From: an uncultured Nostoc sp.
GTDB lineage: Bacteria; Cyanobacteriota; Cyanobacteriia; Cyanobacteriales; Nostocaceae
Length of the DNA stretch: 32,553 bases
Direction: 5' to 3'
Assembly: GCF_937863485.1 (NCBI RefSeq)
Contig: NZ_CALMFY010000136.1
Span: 1-32,553 of the forward strand
Shown: positions 18,253 through 26,938 of the stretch, piece by piece
Layout of the letters: each line of letters opens with the position of its first letter
Position numbering within the stretch: the first letter of the stretch is position 1
Translations under genes and position numbers: made by a program
The notes under the pieces: generated by a model
Told to the model about the DNA's origin: nothing
Databases searched by the model: none
Seen by the model: only the letters and a program-made list of their open reading frames with translations

Positions 18253-18999
18253 TCATTCTTGCTGTTGTCCCAAATATACTTCAATCACGCGGGAATCATT
18301 TTGAACTTCCTGAAAATTTCCTTCGCACAGTACCGAACCTTCATGTAATACCGTTACTTTCTTGGCAATTTGACGCACAAATTCCATATCATGTTCAATG
18401 ACTAAAATTGAATGACTTTGCGCTAGTGCTAAAAGTAGTTCACCAATGTTGTAAGTTTCTTCATCTGTTAAACCAGCTACTGGTTCATCAACGAGTAATA
18501 AGTCAGGTGACTGTGCTACTAACATGCCAATTTCTAAACGTTGCTTTTCTCCGTGGGAAAGTAAACCTGCTCTGATGTCTGCTTTAGGAGTTAAACCGAT
18601 GGTTTCTAATAATCCTTTAATACTATTCTTTTCAGCAGTATTAGAATGCCCAAACAATGTAGAAAAGACATTCTTATTGCGGTTGCTAGTAATTTCTAGA
18701 TTTTCACGAGGCGTTAAATTTAAGTAAATTCGGGGTGTTTGAAACTTGCGCCCAATTCCTAATCGCGCAATTTGATGTTCAGGTAAAGAACGCAGGTTTT
18801 TACCTTTGAAGATAACTCGCCCAACAGTTGGTTGCACTTTCCCAGTAATCACATCCAGAAATGTTGTCTTTCCTGCACCATTGGGGCCAATTACTACCCG
18901 TAATTCACCTACATCCATGCTAAAGTTTAGCTGGTTTAGCGCCTTGAAACCGTCAAAACTAACAGTTACGTTTTCAGTTTCCAATATTTTCGCGTTCAT
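18253..18999 (-). CDS. urtD: Urea ABC transporter ATP-binding protein UrtD
   Basis: The 248-residue LivG-like ATPase has Walker A GPNGAGKTT at 38-46, the signature LSHGEKQR (the SHGE variant usual in this subfamily) and Walker B LLLVDEPVAG. It pairs with UrtE. I place the start at ATG 18999 (MNAKILETENV); a frame open to 19041 would add 14 residues unlike the family. With this start it overlaps the end of urtC by 26 bp, the kind of overlap expected for translational coupling in an operon. Confidence 0.95.
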   Translation of the reverse strand: MNAKILETENVTVSFDGFKALNQLNFSMDVGELRVVIGPNGAGKTTFLDVITGKVQPTVGRVIFKGKNLRSLPEHQIARLGIGRKFQTPRIYLNLTPRENLEITSNRNKNVFSTLFGHSNTAEKNSIKGLLETIGLTPKADIRAGLLSHGEKQRLEIGMLVAQSPDLLLVDEPVAGLTDEETYNIGELLLALAQSHSILVIEHDMEFVRQIAKKVTVLHEGSVLCEGNFQEVQNDSRVIEVYLGQQQE

Positions 19000-20101
19000 G
19001 TTGCACTTGTGCGTCTTCTTCCAAGGTGGGATATGTAGCAATTTGTTGACGACGATTGAAAAGAGAAATATTCTGACTACGCAACCATCCCACTATGCCG
19101 TCAGGTAGCACTGTAACGACTATCAAAAATAGTGCGCCTTGGAAAAATAGCCAGATTTCAGCAAATTGTTCACTTAAAAAAGTGCGGGCATAATTGACTA
19201 ACAAAGTTCCGACAATCGCCCCAATTAAAGTACCGCGTCCCCCTACAGCCACCCAAATCACCATTTCAATCGAAAAGGCAATATCCATTGCTCTGGGTGA
19301 GACAGAACCACTCTGAAGGGTGTAAAATGCTCCTGCTATACCTGCGATCGCACCTGAAACTGCAAACACCAACACCTTAAAATCTGTAGGATCGTAGCCA
19401 GAAAATCGTACCCGACTTTCATCATCACGAATCGCTATCAACAATCTGCCAAAGCGTCCAGTTGTCAACCAGCGACAAATGCCGTAAGTGGCTGCGAGAA
19501 ACACTACCGTTAGTGTGTAGAAAACAAATTGCGTTTTCGCATCACTAACCGTTGCCCCAAACAAAGTTGTAAAATCTATCAGTCCGTTCGTACCGTTGAA
19601 AAATTGTTGTTGACCGTTAAAGAAATTGAAAAATACAATAGTTCCGGCTTGAGTCAAGATAGAAAAATAAACTCCCTTGAGGCGATTACGAAATACTAAA
19701 TATCCCAACAATCCTGCCAATAACCCTGGAATTAGTACCACAAAAGCTATTGTCAAAGGAAAAGAATAAAAAGGTTTCCAAAACCCTGGAAGTTCTGTAA
19801 CTCCATAAAGCCCCATGAAATCAGGTAACTCACCAGTGGGAACTTGGAGTTTTAGGTACATTGCGATCGCATATCCACCCAAACCGAAGAAAATACCATG
19901 TCCCAAACTTAGTAAACCAGTATAACCCCAAATCAAATCAATACCCAAAGCCACAATCGCCAGCGACAAAAATCGCCCCAACAAATTCAGACGAAATTCC
20001 GAAAGTACCACTGGCATGATAATTATCAGGAAGAGTGCGATCGCAACCACCACCCCCACCTCAATTAATAATCCTCCTCCCTTGTTTCTCATTCTCTGCA
20101 T
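18974..20101 (-). CDS. urtC: Urea ABC transporter permease UrtC
   Basis: This 375-residue LivM-like permease has about nine to ten hydrophobic segments and typical blocks: LSLGHGIFFGLGGYAIAMYL, IAIRDDESRVRFSGYDP (the cytoplasmic EAA-like loop contacting the ATPase), and WVAVGGRGTLIGAIVG. It forms the membrane channel with UrtB. ATG codons at 20101 and 20092 are both possible starts. The gene begins 18 bp after urtB and overlaps urtD. The last 40 residues are hydrophilic and cytoplasmic. Confidence 0.95.
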   Translation of the reverse strand: MQRMRNKGGGLLIEVGVVVAIALFLIIIMPVVLSEFRLNLLGRFLSLAIVALGIDLIWGYTGLLSLGHGIFFGLGGYAIAMYLKLQVPTGELPDFMGLYGVTELPGFWKPFYSFPLTIAFVVLIPGLLAGLLGYLVFRNRLKGVYFSILTQAGTIVFFNFFNGQQQFFNGTNGLIDFTTLFGATVSDAKTQFVFYTLTVVFLAATYGICRWLTTGRFGRLLIAIRDDESRVRFSGYDPTDFKVLVFAVSGAIAGIAGAFYTLQSGSVSPRAMDIAFSIEMVIWVAVGGRGTLIGAIVGTLLVNYARTFLSEQFAEIWLFFQGALFLIVVTVLPDGIVGWLRSQNISLFNRRQQIATYPTLEEDAQVQHERENIGN

Positions 20102-20119
20102 CCTTTGCGCCTCTGCGGT

Positions 20120-21280
20120 TTAAACATCAACAGTACGTCCCTTTTGCGGAAAAATCCCCCCAGGCTTCCACTGTAAAAACACAATAATCAGCGCAAATAC
20201 CATCACCTTAGCCATACTTGTCGTCGCAAAAAAAGTAAACAAATCAGCCAAAGGCTTCACAGGAGTCAACAACACAGCCAAAGTCCCAGAACCAATTAAA
20301 AAATTAGCCGTACCAATACCCAAAGCAGCCACAATCGTCCCGACTAAATTGCCCACACCCCCAACGACAACAACCATAAAAGTATCAATAATATAGTTTT
20401 GTCCAGTATTTGGCCCTACAGAACCCAGCAAACTAATCGCACATCCAGCCACACCAGCTAAACCAGAACCCAGTGCAAAAGTAATCGCGTCAACCTTTTG
20501 AGTTGGGATACCCAAACAAGCACTCATACTCCGGTTTTGTGTCACAGCCCGAATCCTTAAACCCCAGCTAGAACGTTGTAAAAATAAGTAAATTCCCGCC
20601 ACACAGATTATTGTTAAAGCAATAATAAATAATCTGGCAAAGGGTAATTGCACACCACCTAAAGACATCCCTGCTTGTAACCAAGTTGGTGCTGTTACAT
20701 CTACATTTTGAGCGCCAAACCAAGGTTGAGTTACTGCTAACTGATAAGTTTGACTCAATAAATTGCCCATTGTTATTGTCACACCCAGCGATAGTAAAAA
20801 TATCACCACCACAATCCAGTTACGAACTCTTCCCAAATTCGTGCGAGAATTTAAAATCCATAAACCTCCAAAAAACAATAGAGAAAATATACCTATACCA
20901 ATTATCAATACCCAATTTACGCTGCGAACCAACTGCTGAAAAATTAAACTTACTCCCCAAGTTGCTAATAAAGTTTCTAAAGGGCGTCCATACAGATAAC
21001 GAATCACACTTTTTTCTAAGATTAATCCCACCGCAGCCGTGAACATAAAAGCAATAATCAAAGCCAAAAATATATAAACTTCAAACCACATTCCGCCCAA
21101 TTGTTTACAGCCATTTTGGACAACAAATGTTGTATATGCACCAAACATCATCAATTCACCATGCGCCATATTGATGACGCCCATCAATCCAAATATAATC
21201 GCCAGTCCCAACGCAGCAATTAATAATACCGCGCCAATACTAATACCATTAAATACAGCTTCTAAAAAACCTGTTAACAC
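20120..21280 (-). CDS. urtB: Urea ABC transporter permease UrtB
   Basis: This 386-residue LivH-like permease has about eight to ten hydrophobic segments. Family blocks are visible: ALGLAIIFGLMGVINMAHGE near the N-terminus, RAVTQNRSMSACLGIPTQKV as the ATPase-coupling loop, and VVVVGGVGNLVGTIVAALGIG. The start is GTG at 21280, with GGGGAGA eight bases upstream as a good ribosome site. It is the first permease of the operon, 224 bp after urtA, with an inverted-repeat element in that gap. Confidence 0.95.
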   Translation of the reverse strand: MLTGFLEAVFNGISIGAVLLIAALGLAIIFGLMGVINMAHGELMMFGAYTTFVVQNGCKQLGGMWFEVYIFLALIIAFMFTAAVGLILEKSVIRYLYGRPLETLLATWGVSLIFQQLVRSVNWVLIIGIGIFSLLFFGGLWILNSRTNLGRVRNWIVVVIFLLSLGVTITMGNLLSQTYQLAVTQPWFGAQNVDVTAPTWLQAGMSLGGVQLPFARLFIIALTIICVAGIYLFLQRSSWGLRIRAVTQNRSMSACLGIPTQKVDAITFALGSGLAGVAGCAISLLGSVGPNTGQNYIIDTFMVVVVGGVGNLVGTIVAALGIGTANFLIGSGTLAVLLTPVKPLADLFTFFATTSMAKVMVFALIIVFLQWKPGGIFPQKGRTVDV

Positions 21281-21363
21281 TTATTTCTCCCCAACAGCTA
21301 TTAGCTAGTAGTTAGCCATTAGTCAATACTTAATTTATAATTAGTAATTAATTATGAATTACT

Positions 21364-21480
21364 GTAGGGTGTGTTAGGCGCACATTTCGATATGATTTAT
21401 AACGAAAAAGATGACATAAGCGCCTAACGCACTATCTTATATAGCGGTGCGTTAGGCTAAAGCCGTAACACACCCTAACT
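21364..21480. mobile_element. Small inverted-repeat element between urtA and urtB
   Basis: Outer arms AGGGTGTGTTA (21366-21376) and TAACACACCCT (21466-21476) are perfect. Inside, GTTAGGCGC (21373-21381) pairs with GCGCCTAAC (21420-21428), and a further GGTGCGTTAGGC lies at 21446-21457. The GTGCGTTAGGC-type sequence is a familiar cyanobacterial dispersed repeat. Transcribed with the operon it would form a strong structure between the binding-protein gene and the permease genes, which could favour urtA over downstream genes (inference). Confidence 0.65.
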
Positions 21481-21504
21481 TTTGATTTACTAATGACTAA
21501 TGAA

Positions 21505-22821
21505 TTAAACTTTCTTGTATTTACCACCCTTAGCAGGGTCAGTCCAATCACAAGCAAATCCTTTAGTTTCTTTGACAAATTGATTCCAAGGAACTGGCTC
21601 AACTGCTGTTGGAGTAGCATAGACAATATCAAACAAACCATCTAGCCTGACTTGACCAATTCGCACAATTTTGGATATATGATGATTAGCATCCATTGTC
21701 ACTTTACCTTCAGGTGCATCTATGGTTTGACCATACGCCGCAGCGCTCACTTTAGCTATGTCTGTAGTACCAGCTTTTTCTACCGCTTGCTTCCACAAAT
21801 AAACGGCAATATATGCTGCTTCCATTGGGTCATTTGTTACCCGATTTTCACCGTACTCTTTCTTAAAAGCTGCGACAAACTTCTTATTAGCAGGTGTGTC
21901 TACTGTTTGGAAGTAATTCCAAGCAGCGTAGTGACCTTTGAGATACTCTACACCAATTGCTTTAACTTCTTCTTCAGCAATACTGACAGACATGGAAGGA
22001 TATCTATCTGGTGTCAATCCAGCACCTTTCAATTGTTTGAAGAAAGCAACGTTACTATCACCATTCAGAGTATTGTAAATTACACCTCCATTAGGCAAAG
22101 CTTGCTTAATTTTAGTAATAATCGGTGTAACTTCTGCGTTACCTAGCGGTAAATAATCTTCGCCAACTGTTTTACCACCTAAAGCTTCTAGTTGAGCTTT
22201 AATAATTGTGTTAGCAGTCCGGGGAAAAACGTAGTCTGAGCCAACTAAGAAAAATTCTTTGCCCTTATTTTTCAACAGCCAATCAACAGACGGTTCGATT
22301 TGTTGATTTGGCGCAGCGCCAGTGTAAAAAATATTTTTAGAACACTCTTGACCTTCGTACTGCACAGGATACCAGAGCATATGATTTTTGCTCTCAAATA
22401 CTGGCTTCACATTCTTACGGCTAGCAGAAGTCCAACAACCAAAAACTACAGCGACTTTATCTTGATCTATTAGCTTGGTTGCCTTTTCTCTAAAAGTATC
22501 CCAGTTAGAAGCACCATCTTCAGTAATTGCTTCAATTTGTTTACCTAAGATACCACCGCCAGCGTTAATTTCTTTGATTGCTAATTTTTCAGCATCGACA
22601 ACGCTTTTTTCACTAATAGCCATCGTACCACTAAGGGAGTGCAAAATACCTACTTTGATTGTGCCACCAGCAGTAGCAGCAGCTGGCGAAGCAGTAGGAG
22701 GTGCGACTGGACTCTCTGTAGCAGTTGGAGAATTATTCGCGCAAGCTTTTAGAAAAAAGCTGCTTCCAAAAGTTAGAGAACCATAGATTAAAAACTTGCG
22801 TCGGTTAAATTGTCTTCTCAT
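21505..22821 (-). CDS. urtA: Urea ABC transporter substrate-binding protein UrtA
   Basis: The 438-residue periplasmic urea-binding protein has an N-terminus with a twin-arginine motif (N-R7-R8-K-F-L) and a lipobox L24-K-A-C27, so it is predicted to be exported folded by Tat and lipid-anchored. A proline-, alanine- and threonine-rich linker (about 30-50) precedes the type I binding fold beginning [17 protein letters not shown]. Blocks such as [30 protein letters not shown] and NDPMEAAY are characteristic of UrtA rather than general LivJ. An NtcA-type promoter lies upstream, fitting nitrogen-stress control of urea uptake. Confidence 0.97.
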   Translation of the reverse strand: MRRQFNRRKFLIYGSLTFGSSFFLKACANNSPTATESPVAPPTASPAAATAGGTIKVGILHSLSGTMAISEKSVVDAEKLAIKEINAGGGILGKQIEAITEDGASNWDTFREKATKLIDQDKVAVVFGCWTSASRKNVKPVFESKNHMLWYPVQYEGQECSKNIFYTGAAPNQQIEPSVDWLLKNKGKEFFLVGSDYVFPRTANTIIKAQLEALGGKTVGEDYLPLGNAEVTPIITKIKQALPNGGVIYNTLNGDSNVAFFKQLKGAGLTPDRYPSMSVSIAEEEVKAIGVEYLKGHYAAWNYFQTVDTPANKKFVAAFKKEYGENRVTNDPMEAAYIAVYLWKQAVEKAGTTDIAKVSAAAYGQTIDAPEGKVTMDANHHISKIVRIGQVRLDGLFDIVYATPTAVEPVPWNQFVKETKGFACDWTDPAKGGKYKKV

Positions 22822-22888
22822 ATCTTTATGAATTTTCCTTTTGATGAATCAACTAACTTAATAGAAAGCTGACAATATCAAACCTTTA

Positions 22889-22938
22889 AAGTGTGATAAT
22901 AGTGCGATATTTTACTAGGAAAAAGTTACTTATTATAC
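22889..22938 (-). promoter_or_regulatory. NtcA-activated promoter of urtA
   Basis: On the minus strand GTATAATAAGTAAC (22938-22925) matches the NtcA consensus GTA-N8-TAC with one change in the right half (AAC). Exactly 23 bp further is TATTAT (22901-22896), a TAN3T -10 box. Site plus 22-23 bp plus -10 box is the classical NtcA class II activator layout. The predicted start near 22889 gives a leader of about 68 bases. NtcA control of urt genes is established in Anabaena; application here is by sequence match. Confidence 0.75.
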
Positions 22939-23014
22939 AAAATATTTATTTTTGTAATAAAAAAACAAATTTGTAATATTAATCTTTGTTAAGCTTAATA
23001 TTATGAAATTATTG

Positions 23015-24160
23015 TTAGCAGTGAAGAGATAGCTGGGTAATAATTTCATCTTCCTTGCCAGCAGCAAAGTTAGCAAAGCGCTTTGCTAAAGGTGGTACAA
23101 TCACTAAAGGATTGCTAAACCCAGAGAATAGATGAACGCTTTCAAATCCTGGGATAGTACTAATCAAGGGCAAGCGATCGCTACTAAATGCCACCAAGCA
23201 ATGATGCCAAGTTCCTGGTAAATTCTCCAAAACTGGCAAAACTTCACCGACACTTTTTCGCAGCCACTTTTCACTCGCCTCTGAGTCTACCTTGGCATGA
23301 GGATCTGTGAGAACGCGGCTAATTTGACCGATGCGGAAGCTACCATCTTGCATCTGAATCGCACTTGCATCTAAAATCGGCGGTACTGGCTCATTACCGG
23401 GTTGATTCCACAATTCATCAACTTGAGTAGATTCAGCTTCTAGTTGAAATCGTTGCAGATTAGCTGGCATAACTAAGGTGCGTAACTGTACATCCACAGG
23501 TGAGGTTTCAATAATTTCTTCATGGGTAAAATACAGTTTGACGGGAATACCAGCAGATTTTAGTAGCTGGCGGCTGAGTCCACCCGCACAGATGACAACG
23601 TTTGCACTGTGAAAAGTTCCAGTAGTTGTTTTTACACCATCTTGCAATACTTGCAATACTTGGGTAATCTGCATTTCACCCCCAGCACGCAGAAAGCCTT
23701 GGATGTAAGCTTGTGCTGTTTTTTCTGGGTGAATATGACCGTGTTTGACAGTTAAAGCACCAGATATCGCCTCTCGATTTAGCAGTGGTTCCAACTCACA
23801 AGCTTCTTGGATACTCAGTAAACGGGGTGGAATAGCAAACTGATTATATGATCCAGCAGTTGCTTCTGGGTCACTGGCAGCTGAAATAGTTAGTAATAAA
23901 TCTAATTCCCGAAATTCGATATCAGCGTCTAACTCTTGAGATAGGATATGGTAACGTGCGATCGCTTCTTCGCACAATTGCCGAGTTAATGTTGTAGTAC
24001 CCGACCAATAGGCAAGCCCACCATAACTATAGCGAGTTGCATTCTGTGGTGTTTGGTATTGCTCCAATAAAAGTACAGAAAAGCCAGTTTTAGCCAGTTC
24101 GTAGGCGAGTGCAGCACCCGCAATTCCACCACCAACCACAATCCAATCGTAGGTTTTCAT
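23015..24160 (-). CDS. DAO-type FAD-dependent oxidoreductase
   Basis: This 381-residue flavoenzyme of the D-amino acid oxidase/glycine oxidase family has FAD-binding GGGIAG at 10-15 and a Rossmann acidic end LLLEQ. The body includes HGHIHPEKTAQAYIQGFLRAGG and the C-terminal FSGFSNPLVIVPPLAKRFA segment that closes over the flavin. Family members oxidise amine or amino-acid C-N bonds to imine, releasing ammonia and hydrogen peroxide; which amine is unknown. Its ATG follows the stop of the upstream oxygenase gene with no intervening base, so the two are almost certainly co-translated. It lies 193 bp upstream of urtA, but urtA has its own promoter. Confidence 0.88.
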   Translation of the reverse strand: MKTYDWIVVGGGIAGAALAYELAKTGFSVLLLEQYQTPQNATRYSYGGLAYWSGTTTLTRQLCEEAIARYHILSQELDADIEFRELDLLLTISAASDPEATAGSYNQFAIPPRLLSIQEACELEPLLNREAISGALTVKHGHIHPEKTAQAYIQGFLRAGGEMQITQVLQVLQDGVKTTTGTFHSANVVICAGGLSRQLLKSAGIPVKLYFTHEEIIETSPVDVQLRTLVMPANLQRFQLEAESTQVDELWNQPGNEPVPPILDASAIQMQDGSFRIGQISRVLTDPHAKVDSEASEKWLRKSVGEVLPVLENLPGTWHHCLVAFSSDRLPLISTIPGFESVHLFSGFSNPLVIVPPLAKRFANFAAGKEDEIITQLSLHC

Positions 24161-25045
24161 CTAATATGTTGCTTGTAAACGACTTAAAAGATATTCTCTT
24201 GCAAGGATAGGAGAATAAATAGGCGATTGTTCTTTCTGGCAACTTTCCAAACAAGCAATTTCTATATCATCATTAGGATGACAGAAAAAAGCAATAGAAT
24301 ACCGGGACTGGTTCACCCTGTTATCACTAGGAATCATTACCCGATGCTTGGTTGAGCAAAACACATGATTTGTCCACCGTTGGATTAAATCGCCAGTATT
24401 GACTATTACAGTATCAGGAATTGTAGGTGCGGCAATCCACTCTCCAGATGCTGTCTGTACTTCCAACCCCCCAACGTCATCTTGGAAAAGTAAGGTAATA
24501 CTGCCATAATCGGAATGCTCACCAGCACGCACTTGTCCGGGTTTGGGTGGTGTCTGCAATGGGGGATAGTGCAGCAATCGCAAGGTATGATTTTGTTGAT
24601 TGTGTCTTATGATCAAAAAATCTTCTGGCAATTCCAACGCCAAACCAAATGCTTGCAGTACCGTGTTTGCAAGTTCTGTGCAACTATCATAAAAGGCGAC
24701 AATAGAAGCATTTATGTCTACAGCCGCTTGTTTGTTTACATTAAACGCCTCTTTCAAGTCGCCTGGTTTGTTGGAGTCAAGACGTTCTCTTTCAAGACCA
24801 ACATAACCCGTGTTACTAAATTCATCACTCCAAGCTTGCTTTTGCTTAACTTCTAAGGGTAAATTGAAGAAATATTTGCTGTGCGTGAATACTTGTCTAA
24901 TTAGGTCTTTTGATATTCCTGAATTCTGTAAATACATGAAGCCAATTTCATGGCCAGCTTGATAGATTTGTTTGATCACAGTTTGGCGAGTTATTGTGTC
25001 GCCATTGGTAAAGGCAGTTAAATCTATTACTGGAATTGTAACCAT
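24161..25045 (-). CDS. Isopenicillin-N-synthase-like 2-oxoglutarate/Fe(II) oxygenase
   Basis: The 294-residue protein has the N-terminal DIOX_N domain (IPVIDLTAF start, GFMYLQNSGI) and the 2OG-Fe(II) oxygenase domain. Iron ligands H177, D179 (in GEHSDYGSITLL) and H234 (in STKHRV) are present, and R248-x-S250 (SRYSIAFF) binds the 2-oxoglutarate carboxylate. It should hydroxylate or oxidatively cleave a small molecule. This fold includes ethylene-forming enzyme, homoarginine hydroxylases and plant hormone oxidases; motifs alone do not tell which applies. It is the first gene of a two-gene unit with the FAD oxidoreductase, and divergent from the Alr4036-type gene across about 70 bp. Confidence 0.9.
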   Translation of the reverse strand: MVTIPVIDLTAFTNGDTITRQTVIKQIYQAGHEIGFMYLQNSGISKDLIRQVFTHSKYFFNLPLEVKQKQAWSDEFSNTGYVGLERERLDSNKPGDLKEAFNVNKQAAVDINASIVAFYDSCTELANTVLQAFGLALELPEDFLIIRHNQQNHTLRLLHYPPLQTPPKPGQVRAGEHSDYGSITLLFQDDVGGLEVQTASGEWIAAPTIPDTVIVNTGDLIQRWTNHVFCSTKHRVMIPSDNRVNQSRYSIAFFCHPNDDIEIACLESCQKEQSPIYSPILAREYLLSRLQATY

Positions 25046-25115
25046 TTATATATAATTAGAGATTTTGTGTTTCGCTAACAGTAGTATACTCAATACTTAG
25101 GTACGGAATTTGACA

Positions 25116-25700
25116 ATGACTCTTGCTCCTTGGCGAAGCGCGATCGCTCATGCACTCGATTGCAACCGCAGCCTTGTTTATCCCCGTTACCTGCAACTAG
25201 CAACGGTGCAGCCGAACGGTCGCCCCGCTAATCGTACCCTAGTCTTTCGCAACTTTCTAGAAGATACAAACCAGCTAAAATTTATCATCGATAGCCGTAG
25301 CGCTAAAGCCGACCAGATACAGCAACAACCTTGGGCAGAAGTTTGCTGGTACTTCCCCAATACACGAGAACAATTCCGTATTACTGGCTGTTTAACTCTG
25401 GTAGGAAATGATGATTCTTACCAGAATTTACAACCAGCCCGCATTTCCATTTGGCAAGAACTGAGTGATGCTGCACGTTTACAGTTTGCTTGGCCCCATC
25501 CTGGTAAACCCAGAGTTGAAACCCCAGAAGCTTTTGCACCACCAGCACCCGACCCCGGACAACCATTGCCTAATTTTTGCCTACTGCTACTCGACCCAGT
25601 GCAGGTAGACCACTTAGAATTGCAGGGCGAACCACAAAATAGAAAGTTTTATCGCCGCGATGAAAATCAAGAATGGTTTTGTGAAGAAATTAATCCTTAA
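25116..25700 (+). CDS. Pyridoxamine 5'-phosphate oxidase-like protein, Alr4036 family
   Basis: This 194-residue protein belongs to the FMN-binding split-barrel superfamily, in the group named after Anabaena Alr4036. It starts with LAPWRSAIAHAL, then RYLQLATVQPNGRPANRTLVFRNF (the flavin-binding strand pair), WAEVCWYFPNTREQFRITG, and the C-terminal WFCEEINP typical of PNPOx-like proteins. The two arginines and the RSAKADQI segment would contact FMN. Its true substrate is not established; it may be a flavin-dependent oxidase or reductase. ATG 25116 is preferred to an in-frame TTG at 25110. Confidence 0.88.
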   Translation: MTLAPWRSAIAHALDCNRSLVYPRYLQLATVQPNGRPANRTLVFRNFLEDTNQLKFIIDSRSAKADQIQQQPWAEVCWYFPNTREQFRITGCLTLVGNDDSYQNLQPARISIWQELSDAARLQFAWPHPGKPRVETPEAFAPPAPDPGQPLPNFCLLLLDPVQVDHLELQGEPQNRKFYRRDENQEWFCEEINP

Positions 25701-25761
25701 TTTTTTGAAAGGGGAATGGGGAAAATACAGTTCGGTTTTCTTTCACAACATCATCCCTTGG

Positions 25762-25925
25762 GCAACCTTATTCTGACTATTTTTCCGCAAGCATTTGTTT
25801 CATGAGAACCAGGTATATTTGCTACCGGGTGATGAAGTTGTAATCACCAAAGTAGGTAAACATTCCTGTGCGGCCGGATAGGTTCTTTTCAAGTCTATTT
25901 GGAATCTGCATTAGCATCTATAATT
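25762..25925 (+). pseudogene. Transposase relic, frameshifted
   Basis: The plus strand encodes LFFRKHLFHENQVY followed by LLPGDEVVITKVGKHS, then shifts frame to DRFFSSLFG. These are consecutive blocks of a DDE-type cyanobacterial transposase (LPGDEVV...K.GK, then DRFFSSLFGKP). A stop lies before the first block and at least one frameshift separates the two. Only about 50 codons remain, with no inverted ends visible, so it is a long-dead insertion sequence. Family assignment is from recalled motif pattern and needs a search. Confidence 0.55.
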
Positions 25926-25949
25926 TTTATTCCTCACTCCTGACTTTCT

Positions 25950-26714
25950 TTAAATACCCGCACCATCTAGAAACTGCTGTATTGCCTTATCTCTAAGGTT
26001 ACACACAGGAGCATCTTGTGAGAAATCAGCTTGGTTAGAAGCTACACAACCTGTCAAGACAAGAGTTTTTCTAGAAGAGTTGGTGCGCTGAAGAGTTTGT
26101 ATTTGTTCTTCCAGCGCCTCAATCCGGTCTACTAAAGCACGAATTACTTCAGCTTCCGAATCTGGTAAGTTACTGTGTTCAAGAGGTGCAACCCGGACTC
26201 CAGAACGATATATAATCCGTCCAGGCACGCCCACTACAGTACAGTCAGAAGGGACATCCCTGAGAACAACAGACCCAGCGCCAATACGGACATTGTTGCC
26301 AATTTGGATATTGCCTAGTACCTTAGCTCCAGCTCCTACTACGACATTTTCACCCACAGTGGGATGGCGCTTGCCACATTCTTTACCAGTACCTCCAAGG
26401 GTGACACCTTGATAAATTAGCGTATAGTCTCCCACGATCGCAGTTTCACCAATTACTACACCCATCCCGTGGTCAATAAACACACTTTGCCCAATTGCTG
26501 CACCAGGATGGATTTCAATTCCAGTCAAAAACCTAGCCAAGTGAGAAATCAGGCGAGGAATAAAGGGAAGACCAACAGTATAAAGCCAGTGAGCCAGCCT
26601 ATGGAATAGCAAGGCTTGCAAACCAGGGTAACAAAATAAAACTTCCAACCAGTTACGGGCAGCTGGGTCACGTTCAAAGATGATACGAAAGTCAGCACGT
26701 AGTATAGATAGCAC
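25950..26714 (-). CDS. cysE: Serine O-acetyltransferase
   Basis: The 254-residue enzyme makes O-acetylserine from serine and acetyl-CoA, the first step of cysteine synthesis. An N-terminal helical region (1-65) precedes the left-handed parallel beta-helix built of hexapeptide repeats (about 68-170), including catalytic D81-H82 in [12 protein letters not shown] and the K-x-HPT loop GKRHPTVG. The C-terminal 80 residues are polar with a predicted coiled coil ([17 protein letters not shown]), longer than in the compact enzymes. The start is GTG at 26714 with GAGGG upstream. It is a single gene; no sulphur-assimilation partner is adjacent. Confidence 0.95.
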   Translation of the reverse strand: MLSILRADFRIIFERDPAARNWLEVLFCYPGLQALLFHRLAHWLYTVGLPFIPRLISHLARFLTGIEIHPGAAIGQSVFIDHGMGVVIGETAIVGDYTLIYQGVTLGGTGKECGKRHPTVGENVVVGAGAKVLGNIQIGNNVRIGAGSVVLRDVPSDCTVVGVPGRIIYRSGVRVAPLEHSNLPDSEAEVIRALVDRIEALEEQIQTLQRTNSSRKTLVLTGCVASNQADFSQDAPVCNLRDKAIQQFLDGAGI

Positions 26715-26789
26715 GAGATAGCACCCTCGGAAAGCACAACAAGCGACTCTCCCATATTATCCTCTCAGGCGTTATACCTAAAAATTGGG

Positions 26790-26900
26790 AATGGGGCACT
26801 TGTACTTAGCGGCGTCGTAAAGCCTGCGGCATAGCTACGCTTAAAGCCCAGCCTCTCCAAGAGTTGTATTGGGCATTAGTTATTAATCACTTGACTCCAA
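26790..26900. repeat. Dispersed GC-rich repeat upstream of cysE
   Basis: This is a mosaic of Nostoc-type short repeats, including ACTTGTACTTAGC and GTAAAGCCTGCGGC, related in inverse orientation to the start of the window (1-75). It lies more than 70 bp upstream of the cysE GTG and beyond the stop of the secreted-protein gene at 26939. Confidence 0.5.
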
Positions 26901-26938
26901 ACTCCTGTACGCGATTAATCGCGTCTGTGCACTCCCCA

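Noticed and set aside
21652..22146. Long open frame of 164 codons antisense to urtA
   Set aside because: It is fully covered by the well-conserved urtA frame, and its cysteine- and phenylalanine-rich translation resembles no protein.
25084..25096. Possible NtcA site between the oxygenase and Alr4036-type genes (GTATACTCAATAC)
   Set aside because: The half-sites are seven bases apart instead of eight and no correctly spaced -10 box was found.
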